Assembly: GCA_014529385.2 (NCBI GenBank)
Contig: CM043958.1
Coordinates: 80,504,025 to 80,568,024 of the forward strand
Reading direction: 5' to 3'
DNA: 64,000 bases
From: Adiantum capillus-veneris
Taxonomy: Eukaryota > Streptophyta > Polypodiopsida > Polypodiales > Pteridaceae
Under the pieces are notes generated by a model, which searched no databases, had not been told where the DNA came from, and worked only from the letters and a program-made list of their open reading frames with translations. Every line of letters begins with the position of its first letter. The stretch's first letter is position 1. A program made the position numbers and the translations under genes. This document shows, piece by piece, positions 53,664-64,000 of this stretch.

Positions 53664-53976
53664 TCATCTCAAGAATGTGTTTGGGTAATCTTTTATGAGC
53701 GTTGGTTCGTCCTCCCAAGTTGCATCTTCTTCAGGGTAATCCTTCCACTTTATGGAATGCTCCGTGATAGTTCTGTTGCGTAACTTCCTGTCCCTTGTTT
53801 CCAGAACGTAGTCAGGTTGGAGCTCGAGAACTCCTTGTGTTGGCATGACTATCTGATATGAGTCCAAGAATTGATCAGGGTTAGGAACATAGGGTTTGAG
53901 TAAGCTGACGTGGAACACATCATGAACCTTCAAGTTTACAGGTAACTTTAGCTTGTAGGCTTGGTCACTCACAACC
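53664..53976 (-). pseudogene. Pol C-terminus and chromodomain of the older chromovirus
   Basis: Residues VVSDQAYKLKLPVNLKVHDV and FHVSLLKPYVPNPDQF are the end of the GPY/F module. HSIKWKDYPEEDATWEDE is a canonical chromodomain core. The reading frame upstream is cut at 53976 by the inserted element; the matching N-terminal side (PFEIIKVV) is at 61291-61320. Confidence 0.92.
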
Positions 53977-54927
53977 TGTTGGAGGCTCGCCATAGCATAG
54001 GCAATCTCCCACAAATCTATCAATCCGGAGAGAGAGAGCATGACCCGGCTAGGGCTTGGAGGCATCACACAAAGAATGTGCGAGAGCGTCATCGGATGCA
54101 AAGATTGAGAGGATTCAAGAGTGTGCATCCTCCAATGCAATTAGAAATCATCCCAAATCAACTAATGCTAATCGCACATCAAGCATCAATTTCAAGCAAT
54201 CATCTACACACATCAAGCAACGAAGTGAAACACACTAATCTTGGAATCTCTCAAGCACAACTCTAATTACATGCATTGACGATTAAGCACACAAGATCGC
54301 ATTCAAGTCGGCCACCCCAACCATGCCCATCATGGTGTCCAAATCAAGTCACACATAATCAAATTAAGCTCAAGGCTTCTTAAACCTACACACACACAAG
54401 AACACCATTAAAGGACAACTCTAATCCCTCAATCATGAGTACGCCCACTCCGCTTAATCGAGAGAGTTAGATAAGGACTCCACTAATCGGATAGCTTAGC
54501 ATAAGTAAGAGTTAGATTAGAGAAGATCAACACTTCAAAACAATGAAGGAAAGTAGATAAACATGATTGACAACATAATGAAGACTAGATTAATTAAGAG
54601 AGGATTACACTAATTACATGTGATTAGCACTAGCCTTCTTAGCATGGGCATTAAGCTCAAAGGCTAGGCCATCAAGAACTCCTCTAGGGAGAGAGTTCTC
54701 AAAAGGACCACTCAAGAATGACTTCTCATTAAGCATAGGGCTCTTTTATAGTTTTGGGCCTCAAACCCTTCAACTATGGGATAAAGTGAGCTCTCTAGCC
54801 TAGACTCATACAACTTTGGAACTCCTAAATGAGCCCAAGCCCTATACAATGAAAAGTAAATATTGTGCACTATGGCACATCCACAACTTGGTGCATAAAT
54901 GGTGTAGCCTGTTAGCCGCCTCTAACA
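53977..54927 (-). repeat. 3' LTR of the non-coding element
   Basis: 951 bp, same length as the partner. Most differences are transitions. Confidence 0.96.
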
Positions 54928-56512
54928 TTCCCCCCTTCCTAATTTGGCACACGTCCTCGTGTGCCAGTGAAGCAAGACACAGTGACATGGTAGAAAGCAA
55001 GTCCAAGGAAGAAATGTTGAGCTGCAAAAAATAAGAACAAGTAATGAGCATCAAAGGCCACCAATAATGAATAAAACATGAAGCATAAATAAACAATCAT
55101 ACAAAGTGATTTTTTGCTTCTAAAAGATGGGTTAATCATAGTCAAAAACTAGACAACATAAAGCAAAAAAATACTCAAACTATTGTGAAGATTAAACCAC
55201 TTGAAATTTCAGTTTTATGCATGAAACACAAGTAATCAATTATGACCCTAAGCTAATGCAAGTTCATAAACCTACTAGCCTAAAAACTATGTGAACAATC
55301 TTAATAAATCATTCAAGTCTATCATGTCTATGGGCTATAAAAAAGCTCCTAATCTATTAGTACATTGTCAAAGCTTTTTGAAGCTCATGGAAGTTTTGAT
55401 TTAGTCATTCATTGTAAAATTGAAGCACAATCACAAGGCTACCACCCCAAGGCAAGTTTAGGTGCGACTCTCAGCTCATTGAACCCTCAAGAAGGTTTTC
55501 CAAAAGCCTACTAGCTTACGAAGGCGATGGCTAACCCCTATCAACCCAGGGCATCGGTTTAGGGCCTTGACCAAGCGAGCCAAGGTGATTCCCCTCGCCT
55601 ACCAAGTGCCAATAAGGCGCTAGGCCTCACAAAGACACATCATAACATAGAATTTTTATTCTCATGTGCCTTAGTAGCATTTTTGCTACTTTTTTGGACA
55701 CTTCTTTGCTTCATGGTTCATTTTTTAGCACATTTTTATTGCTTCCTTTATGAGATATTTATGGCAATTGGACTAAAAAAGATTAAAGCCTAATCATAGC
55801 CCTAGGTCGTGAAAAAAATGAGTGGAATATTATGACTATCACTAAGAATCTAGGACTAGCAAGAAATGAACCTACATTAACCTAAGGTCAAGGCCAATTA
55901 CCAACGATTAACATACATAAAACCTAATTTTTTGTGAGTTAATTTTCACAAAGTAGGGTGTTGAAACTTTATGATGCCTAGCTTTCAACCATAAAAAACC
56001 CATAGCTTAGAAGCAGATTCACTTAAGCCAAGCAAGAGAATGAAGAAATGAACAAAGAGCCAAATCATGGAAGGATTACACCTATTCATGCTCTTTGAGC
56101 ACCCGTGAGCAAGCATCCTTTGTGTAGAGAAGCCTCTTGATCTTTTTTTTATTTGCAAAAGAAGCCTTTTGAAGCTAAGTGTAAACACAAGCTACAAAAG
56201 CCAATTATTGAAAAGCCACACAAAAACATTAATGAAAACCTAAAGCTAAGGTCTTGCATACCCGAATTTGCCAAAGGGAAAAAACCCAAGGGAAAAAAAT
56301 GCCTTTGGTTATGCACATGATGCTCTAATGTAGCAAATTTATGCATACATAACAACCGTGAGAGATAAAATGAGCTTCTACATAAGCAAATAGTGCAATT
56401 TCAACCATCTCTCATGCATGGTTCAAAAGTCGATTAATTTCTAGCTCAATGAGATATGGAATTTAAACAAGCCAAGAGCTGAAAATAATGCAACTTTTGA
56501 ATGAAGTGAAGT

Positions 56513-56792
56513 GGCTCTCAATAGCCAAATTTTACAATTTAAGCTTTTCAAAAAGTTGGCTACCAACTAGCTCAATTGAAATTTTACATTTTTTAGTGCA
56601 ATCTATGAGCTAGAGATGACTGCAACTTAATGAAATGAAAATGAATGGCTCTCACTAGCCAAATTTGTACTTGAAAGCTCAAAAAATTGGGTAAACACTA
56701 GCTCAAATGAAAAAAATTTAACTTTTTACCAAGCTATGAACTAGCATATATAAAACTTTTAATCCAATCAATTGGAATGGCTCTAAGTAGCC
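56513..56792. repeat. Three diverged ~133-bp tandem repeats
   Basis: GGCT-N6-AGCC followed by AAATTT recurs at 56513, 56647 and 56779, with 'tagctcaa'/'agctatgaactagc'-like spacers. The GGCT/AGCC arms are conserved while the six bases between vary. Confidence 0.7.
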
Positions 56793-58440
56793 AAATTTTG
56801 CAATATATTGCAATGATGACCCCTTCTTGGATCATTTGGAATCACACACCTGCCACATCCCTTCACACAAGACTCAAATCATTAGTGCTCTTTAGCTTTT
56901 GAACATCCAATACAAGCACAAAAAAATATTTCAATCAATCATAAGCCCAAAATTTTTCTCGCTCTCACATGATCACTCAATATTTAGTGCTATGTAGGGT
57001 TTTCATATTTAAAGCAAGCACCAAAAATGTAACAAGCAATACCAAGCCCCACTTTAATGCTCACTTTCCGTCAAGCATGATTGCATCATCAATGTAGCTC
57101 TCATATGAAGCTCGTATGCTTGCCAAAAGGATTTGTAGTGTAATGAAAATTCCAAAGATCTCGATTTCAAACTATGCACAAGCGAAAAATATGTGGAATG
57201 AGAGCTCATTTATGCATGAGAGTGATTACACTAGCATAGCACACACTCAATTGAAGCCCACTTCCTTGCTCTTTGATAGCACATGTAGCATACATAGCAT
57301 AAGCATATGATGTTGTAAATGTCACGTCTCTCCATGCCGTCGATGCCCAATTTCATGTAACTGGCCATACCTCATCAAAATAAGGCTTGACTGTTAGTGC
57401 ATCAAAGCATTGATGCACTCACTCTCCTTTCAAGGGTTTGTTTGAAAAGCACTGTTTCGCACAAAAAAGGGCGTGAACCTCTTTAAATTTTTTTATTTTA
57501 TTTTTTAAAATTTTTTGCATATTTTTTTTCATTTCAAAAAGGGGTTTTTCTAGCTCGGTGAATTGCTCGTTCATGGTGACTCGGCAGTGCGCAGTCCAGA
57601 TGACGAGGAGGAGTCGAAAGGGATGGGGAAGCTTGGCACCTCGAAGGCAAGAAGACCCCATAAGTACATCGACCATGTGTGTGTGTGTTTGCAACTATGG
57701 GCCATCAAAACAGAGCGCGCAAGGATTGTACTTATCAGCCCAAGTCGGAGCCGGGAGTTGACAGTGCCTTTTACAGACTCGGGAGTCGAGGACAGCTGGC
57801 TACTGAGCATGCTCGGGGCCACCAGAGTGAGAGAGAGTGAAAATTTTGTGTGTGAGAAGGTCACAAGCTGCAGAGTTGATGTGCGTGTGTGTATGGGTGT
57901 GTTGAGTCAAGCCATCTCAGGCCTTGTGGGTCAAGCCATCTCAGGCCAAGGCGGGACCATGGGGGCTGAGCCACTGAGCTTGCGCGGGTCAAGCCACGGG
58001 GCCACTGTGTGTGTGTGTGTTGCGAGCTCTTGAAGGCATCACAAGCGCGCTCGTTGGGCTGCAGTTATGGAGCAGAGCACCTTGTCTCTGTGTGTATGTG
58101 TGTCTATGGTGGAGAGGCTACGAATCGCTCAGCTCCACACTGACTCGAATGCAACAGCTTCTCAGAGCGCGGGGTCATTGAGAGAACAGTTAAATGAGGC
58201 TTGCAGTTGCAGGATGTGGTGCAAAGGCTCCATATTTGGTGTTGAGTTGACTGCCGAGGTGAGGGCAGCGCCTTTAATTGAGGCTCATGTGTGTGTGTTT
58301 AGAGCTACCCGACAAGCTTGGCGGGGAATGCAGGTGTACAAGATAGAGCGAGTGTGTGTGTGTACACGCTTTTAAGGCAGCAAAATTGGGACCCGAGATT
58401 GCCGAGCTGTGCAAGGTCTCCATGATGGCGCCAGAGCAAC

Positions 58441-58442
<2 letters not shown>

Positions 58443-58488
<46 letters not shown>
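58443..58488. repeat. (GT)n microsatellite
   Basis: About 23 GT units, the longest of about nine GT tracts between 57670 and 58750. Confidence 0.95.
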
Positions 58489-60065
58489 GCTAAAACGCCA
58501 AGGGAGCAGCCTTTTGTATTTGCCAAAAGTGGCAGGCTAGTCTAGCATGGCGGGGTCTGCAACAAGTGGGTGAGCATGATTTGTGCAGTTGAACAAGGTG
58601 CGCCAATGTTAGCATACGTCCAAGGTCTCTCGTGTGTTCCAGACAAGTGGCCAAAAAGGATCCTTGAGCATTTAGAGATTGATTTAAAATCTTCTTAAGG
58701 GGATGTTCCCACACTAAATGCATGTGTTCTCATTTGAGTGTGTGTGTGAGATGCCAATTGAGTCCAAGGGCATATCAAAAACATTAGAAAAGCATGGCAA
58801 AAAAGGCGGCTGCAGTCAGCAGGTTTCAATGCCATGATTGAGCAACACAAGAACGTTATATCAAAACTTTCTATGAGGGAATTGATCCAAATTTTTGAGC
58901 ATGATTGAATAATCATAAAAGCATAACTTCCTTTGGATGGTAACGGAATTTTTCACATGAAAGTTCAAGTCAATCAATTCATGCACAAAAAACTTCCCAA
59001 ATTTGGAATAAAATTGAACCAATTCACAATGTTGGGAGATGCACAAATTTAATGGATGCACACTCCTCACCTTTACCCCAATCCATTTTGATATTCAATC
59101 ATTGAAAAATTGCTCATATCTAATATCAAAATTATTCAAGCACCATTTGGATTTGTCATTTACGGTTTGTATGGCTACACACGCTTGATTATGGCACTTA
59201 CAAATGCACAAATCAACAAAGTTCTTACCATATCCAATCAAATTGGCATACATGACAATGGTAATACGAAAAATCATTTTCAATTGTGTATCAATCGAAT
59301 CATCCCAAATCAATTATACACATAGAACACCAACCATTTTAGGTCCAATAATCATCATAATTGATACCAATTATTCATCCCCAATTTAGGCATAATTGGC
59401 CATTAATTAGGCACACACACCTAAATTTAGGCCGTCGATTTGCGCAAAAATTTCATTAAACACTCATTGCATTTCATCAATTGTACACTTGATCACACAT
59501 TCATGAGTATATACATGCTAAATTAACTCAATTTAAAAAAATTGATCAAATTTTAACTCAATTTAGCATTGCACACACACAAAAATTAGGTGCACAAATC
59601 CATTTTTTTGCTCAATTAGCAACGAAATTAGGCCAATTTCTAATGCTTGCACACACATTTCTTGCAAAATCATCAATCTACAAGCATTTAGGCATCCTAT
59701 TTGATTACAATTTCATTCCAATTTCATCAAATTAGGCATAAATTCCATCAATTAGGCACACACACCTAATTTTAGCAATGACTTAGCAACTCAATGGGAT
59801 CAACTCAAACAATCAAAAATTAAGCGGAGTAGGTCAATCCACTTACAATTGATTGCATCCAAGCTAATCCTTGCTCCACGCAACGATTCCATCTTGCACA
59901 CACATGTGTGCAACTCCGATTTGGTCCAGAATTGATCAAAAAATTGACCAAAATCAACACTCAATCACATGATTAGGCATAGATTAGAGCAATTAAGAGT
60001 GATGATCCTCCTCAATTAAGGGAATTTAGCATACATTCCAAATCAAAATTAGTGGTTACGTTAGC

Positions 60066-60112
60066 ATGAAATTAGCATGGAATTAGTACAATTAGCACGA
60101 AATTAGCATGAA
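60066..60112. repeat. Short AAATTAGCATG minisatellite
   Basis: Four to five degenerate copies of an 11-bp motif near the inner side of the primer-binding site. Confidence 0.7.
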
Positions 60113-60314
60113 TGGGATGCAAAATTAGTGAAGGTTAGTGAAAAATTAGCAAAATCAAAAGAAAATTTAGGGGTTTTTGGGATGAAATGACTCTATACAC
60201 ATCCAATTAAACCTAATTACACTACACACAAATCAAATCCTACCTAATTACAAAAATCGTTAATCAAATTACTCTTCTCTTTTGCAACCTCAACTCCACT
60301 AGCGTAGGCAACCC

Positions 60315-60333
60315 GTCCCCGGCAACGGCGCCA
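60315..60333 (-). promoter_or_regulatory. Primer-binding site, Asp tRNA
   Basis: The minus strand reads TGGCGCCGTTGCCGGGGAC, matching the complement of plant Asp tRNA over at least 18 bases, one base from the 5' LTR. Confidence 0.94.
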
Positions 60334-60334
60334 A

Positions 60335-61285
60335 TGTTGGAGGCTCGCCATAGCATAGGCAATCTCCCACAAATCTATCAATCCGGAGAGAGAGAGCATG
60401 ACCTGGCTAGGGCTTGGAGGCATCACACAAAGAATGTGTGAGAGCGTCATCGGATGCAAAGATTGAGAGGATTCAAGAGTGTGCATCCTCCAATGCAATT
60501 AGAAATCATCCCAAATCAACTAATGCTAATTGCACATCAAGCATCAATTTCAAGCAATCATCTACACACATCAAGCAACGAAGTGAAACACACTAATCTT
60601 GGAATCTCTCAAGCACAACTCTAATTACATGCATTGACGATTAAGCACACAAGATCGCATTCAAGTCGGCCACCCCAACCATGCCCATCATGGTGTCCAA
60701 ATCAAGTCACACATAATCAAATTAAGCTCAAGGATTCTTAAACCTACACACACACAAGCACACCATTAGAGGACAACTCTAATCCCTCAATCACGAGTAC
60801 GCCCACTCCGCTTAATCGAGAGAGTTAGATAAGGACTCCACTAATCGGATAGCTTAGCATAAGTAAGAGTTAGATTAGAGAAGATCAACACTTCAAAACA
60901 ATGAAGGAAAGTAGATAAACATGATTGACAACATAATGAAGACTAGATTAATTAAGAGAGGATTACACTAATTACATGTGATTAGCACTAGCCTTCTAAG
61001 CATGGGCATTAAGCTCAAAGGCTAGGCCATCAAGACCTCCTCTAGGGAGAGAGTTCTCAAAAGGACCACTCAAGAATGACTTCTCATTAAGCATAGGGCT
61101 CTTTTATAGTTTTGGGCCTCAAACCCTTCAACTATGGGATAAAGTGAGCTCTCTAGCCTAGACTCATACAACTTTGGAACTCCTAAATGAGCCCAAGCCC
61201 TATACAATGAAAAGTAAATATTGTGCACTATGGCACATCCACAACTTGGTGCATAAATGGTGTAGCCTGTTAGCCGCTTCTAACA
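60335..61285 (-). repeat. 5' LTR of the non-coding element
   Basis: 951 bp, adjoining the Asp primer-binding site on its left and the CAACC duplication on its right. Confidence 0.96.
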
Positions 61286-61290
61286 CAACC

Positions 61291-63658
61291 TTAATGATCT
61301 CGAATGGTCCACAATACCTTGGGCTTAGCTTCTTATATCTGCTAGAGATAAGTTGCTTTTCTTTGGTCGGACTCGCAAAAAAACCTTATCCCCTTCTTTG
61401 AAAGTTCTTTCTGAACGGTTCTTATCTGCATAGTGCTTCTGTCTATCCTGAGCAGCCTGAATGTCCTGGCGAATAGCTCTAGTCTGTGCTTCCATATCTT
61501 CTAACATCTTCCTAGATGCTTCAACCCCGATGGTTGGATCTGAGAAGTTCAATGGTGCTAAACAGTCCTGTCCATAAAGAGCTTTGAAAGGTGACATTCC
61601 AATGCTTCTGTGTTCGAAAGAGTTGTAAGCATACTCCACCAAAGGTAGATATTGTAACCACTTCTTTGGCTCTTGCGAACAATAGGCTCTGTGAATGTCC
61701 TCGATGACTTGATTAACTCTTTCAGTTTACCCATCTGTCTGTGGATGATACGCTGTACTAAAAGCTAATTGTGACCCAATAGATTGGAAAAGAGAAGTCC
61801 AAAATTTTGATGTAAACTTGGCATCTCTATCACTGACGATACGTTTGGGTAGACCATGTAGCCTAAAAATCTCCTTGATGAATACCCGGCTAACATCTGA
61901 AGCAGTAAAGGTTGTCTTTATGGGTATTAGATGAGCCACTTTTGTGAGCATATCAACAACCACAAAAACAGAATCATAACCTCCTGTAGAAGGTAATCCT
62001 GTAACAAAATCCATACTGATGCATTCCCATTTCATATGGGGTATGTCAAGAGGTTGAAGTTGTCCTGGTAATTTGACCCTTTCAGCTTTTATCCGCCGCT
62101 GACAAGAAAGACATTGCCTCACATAGCGAAGTATGTCTCCTTTCATTCCAGACCAAAAGTAACTTCTCCTAACAGCATGAAGAGTCTTAGCATATCCTGG
62201 ATGTCCAAATGTAGGGCTATCGTGTGCTTCATACAGAATAGCCTTCTTTAGAGCTGGGTCTCTGGGTACACAAAGTCTATGTCTATAGTAAAGACATCCT
62301 CCCATAAGAGAGTAATCTTTAGCTTCAAGCATCTTATTCTGCTGAACTAATGATACTATACGTTGGTACTCTGGATCCACCAAGGATGCTTCTTTGATTC
62401 TATCCCAGATAGGGTTATTTGGAGTAGAGATAGCACCGAGAAAAGATTTTCGGCTAAGACCATCTGCAACTGCATTTTCCTTCCTTGGTCTATACTTTAT
62501 GTCAAGGTCATATTCCTGTAATAGCTCTATCCATCGCCGTTGTCGCATATTGAGAATAGGTTGAGTAAAAATCCATTTTAAGCTCTTGTGGTCTGTAACC
62601 AGGTGAAACTTGCGTCCGAGAAGATAATGTCTCCGTAACTTCAGTGCATGTATAACTGCTAAAAGTTCCAAATCATGAGTAGGATAATTCTTCTCATGAT
62701 CCCTCAGCTTTCGCGAAGTATACGCCACCGGTCTTCCTTCTTGAGTAAGAACTCCGCCTAAAGAAAATTTGCTAGCATCGGTCGCTACTTCAAATTCTTT
62801 ACTGAAGTCTCGAAGCTTTAAAATAGGAGCTGAGACCAAGAATTCTTTTAGCTTAGCAAAGCTAGACTCATGCTCAGTCTTCCATTCGATCCTCATTCCT
62901 TTTTTCAGGAGTTCCGTCAAAGGTGCAACAATACGTGCATAATCCTTGACAAAAATCCTGGACCATCCCGTTATTCCAAGAAATCCTCTTACTTCGCTGA
63001 CGGTGGATGGTTGAGGCCAATCAACGATGTCCTTGACCTTGTCTAGGTCCACTGAAATCCCTTGAGCCGATATGACAAATCCAAGATAGTTGACCTTTGG
63101 TGAGCAAAAGGTGCACTTGCTCTCTTTAGCGCAAAGTTGGTGTTCCCGAAGAAGATCAAGTACTTTGCGAACATGTTCTTCGTGATTTGCCTCGTTCTTA
63201 GAATAAATCAAAATGTCATCAAAGAAAACCAAGACAAAATCATCTAGGTAAGGTCTGAAAATATCCTGCATAAGTCGATTGAAGCTTGCATGAGCATTTG
63301 TTACACCAAAAGACATTACTGTGAATTCGTAGTGTCCATACCTAGTGTTGAAAGCCGTCTTTGGAATATCTGATTCCTTGATCCTGATCTGGTAAAATCC
63401 CGACCTTAGATCAATCTTTGTAAATATTTTGGCGCTGTGGAGCCTGTCCAAGAGTTCGTCAATCTTTGGAATTGGATACTTGTTCTTGACAGTTACTAGG
63501 TTCAGTCCACGGTAATCTATGCATAACCTTAAGGTTCCATCCTTCTTCTTCTGAAAAAGAACTGGTGCACCCCAAGGAGAAGTACTGGGTCGAATGAATC
63601 CTTGCTCAATGAGTTGCCTAAGTTGTTCCTTGAGTTCGATGGTCTCTGGAAGTGACAT
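61291..63658 (-). pseudogene. Older chromovirus pol: RT, RNase H, integrase
   Basis: 643 codons from 63658: RT ([38 protein letters not shown] with the DD at residues 147-148), RNase H ([39 protein letters not shown]) and integrase ([11 protein letters not shown] ... CLSCQRR, then SMDFVTGLP and [13 protein letters not shown]). The normally conserved MPFGLTNAPATF block reads [12 protein letters not shown], a sign of decay. A TAA at 61727, just after AYHPQTDG, cuts it before the catalytic Glu. The same frame continues at 61642 (VEYAYNSFEHRSIGMSPF) to the insertion point. It lacks protease and gag. Confidence 0.93.
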
Positions 63659-63670
63659 TTTATAAGGTCT

Positions 63671-64000
63671 TTGAGCTTATTTATGAGCAAGCTCGAAGAT
63701 CCCCAGTTTACCAGTTCATGCGAGATGTCATGGAGATACTGATGAAGGCTCGTATGCCACACTCTACTCGCATTGATAGAGGATGGGAACTTGATTGGAA
63801 ATTTCCAGGAAGGGTTTACTACATCAACGCTCGGAAGCTAGGATGTCTGGCTACCGATTTGAAGAAGATACGTTGGGGAGAAGAGTTGAGGGTAGTGGAG
63901 TTATTCTACTTGCTGCCTACCTGATTAGACCTGACTGTTTCAGGCGACTCCAATCAAACCATCAACGAATGGCTCTTGGAAAAGGTCACTGAGGTGATCC
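63671..64000 (+). other. Unrecognised sequence with a plus-strand open frame
   Basis: An open frame (about 63673-63924) reads protein-like (RSPVYQFMRDVMEILMKAR, RGWELDWKFPGRVYYINARK) with no recognised family. Its apparent ATG at 63652 lies in chromovirus DNA, so the true start is elsewhere. It begins exactly where chromovirus similarity ends, so this is either the DNA the element is fused to or another transposon. Confidence 0.35.

Larger units (their letters stand above)
54928..60314 (-). other. Internal region of the non-coding element
   Basis: No coding frame with retroelement motifs. Contains diverged ~133-bp tandem repeats (56513-56792), a GC-richer block with many short GT tracts (57670-58750), and AT-rich sequence with repeated 'ttaggcacacacacctaa' and 'aattagcatg' motifs (59400-60120). 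Confidence 0.85.
53977..61285 (-). mobile_element. Complete non-coding LTR element (LARD-like), 7309 bp
   Basis: 951-bp LTRs (53977-54927, 60335-61285) with TGTTGGAGG/CTAACA ends and about 10 differences. Perfect target duplication CAACC (53972-53976, 61286-61290). Asp-tRNA primer-binding site at 60315-60333 and polypurine tract (minus strand GGAAGGGGGGAA) at 54928-54940 set the orientation. The 5.4-kb interior has no gag or pol frame. It must be mobilised by proteins of another element, presumably one using the same LTR signals. 'Large retrotransposon derivative' is the known class name. Confidence 0.95.
53461..63670 (-). mobile_element. Older minus-strand chromovirus, split by a non-coding LTR element
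   Basis: Pol runs on the minus strand from RT (63658) through RNase H and integrase to 61291. It is interrupted by the insertion 53977-61285 and resumes at 53976 with the GPY/F end and chromodomain (to 53664), a polypurine tract (53633-53644) and an LTR start (53632). Removing the insertion and one CAACC copy restores the reading frame. The 3' LTR itself is interrupted by the young chromovirus. Gag and protease are absent: sequence right of ~63670 does not match. Confidence 0.92.

Noticed and set aside
57419-58526. Several 70-156 codon ORFs in the GC-richer block of the non-coding element
   Set aside because: They overlap on both strands, are driven by GT tracts, and show no domain or codon evidence.

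Overview
The window looks like repeat-rich nuclear DNA from a land plant with a large genome. It holds Ty1/copia, chromodomain Ty3/gypsy and Tat/Athila-like Ty3/gypsy elements, initiator-Met and Asp tRNA primer-binding sites, telo-box-like AGGGTTT motifs beside a CT tract, and long GA/CT and CA/GT microsatellites. I cannot name the species. Nothing supports a bacterial or organellar origin, and no rRNA, tRNA or CRISPR feature was seen. About three quarters of the sequence is LTR-retrotransposon DNA, much of it nested.

Layout. 1-5.8 kb: a minus-strand wreck (LTR - part of gag - LTR - part of protease/RT - truncated LTR) of the family that is intact at 44.6-53.5 kb. 5.8-7 kb: a diverged, plus-oriented relative of the same LTR with a compound microsatellite. 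7.8-10.0 kb: a diverged tandem duplication of about 1.2 kb. 10.8-12.0 kb: a possible spliced host gene on the minus strand. 12.3-14.15 kb: a CT tract, a telo-box cluster and LINE remnants. 16-17.8 kb: two plus-strand coding segments of unknown family. 17.8-19.75 kb: a copia derivative with an intact 401-aa ORF that has lost integrase and most of RT. 19.8-39.5 kb: a decayed minus-strand Tat/Athila-like element with irregularly phased 24-bp palindromes at both ends, its left side interrupted by a complete copia element (20217-25751). 39.5-41.4 kb: a minus-strand copia deletion derivative. 41.4-44.55 kb: non-coding DNA with a three-copy hairpin repeat. 44551-53460: a complete, very young Ty3/gypsy chromovirus with an unbroken 1649-aa gag-pol. 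53.5-63.67 kb: an older minus-strand chromovirus, split by a complete 7.3-kb non-coding LTR element (53977-61285). 63.67-64 kb: unrecognised sequence.

Time order from LTR pairs: the 44.6-kb chromovirus is youngest (one difference noticed in 1593 bp), then the copia element (2 in 215) and the non-coding element (about 10 in 951). The elements they entered are older and broken by stops and frameshifts.

Most novel candidates: (1) a second retropepsin-like domain downstream of integrase in the Tat-like element, in frame with pol across one UAG and followed by a basic tail with a repeated K-Q-[IV]-[WF] motif; (2) a 24-bp palindrome recurring seven times in a register of about 284 bp; (3) three tandem hairpins with covarying stems at 42.7 kb; (4) a 7.3-kb element with perfect termini and no coding capacity; (5) the copia derivative with a fused ORF and a novel Ser/Glu-rich middle.
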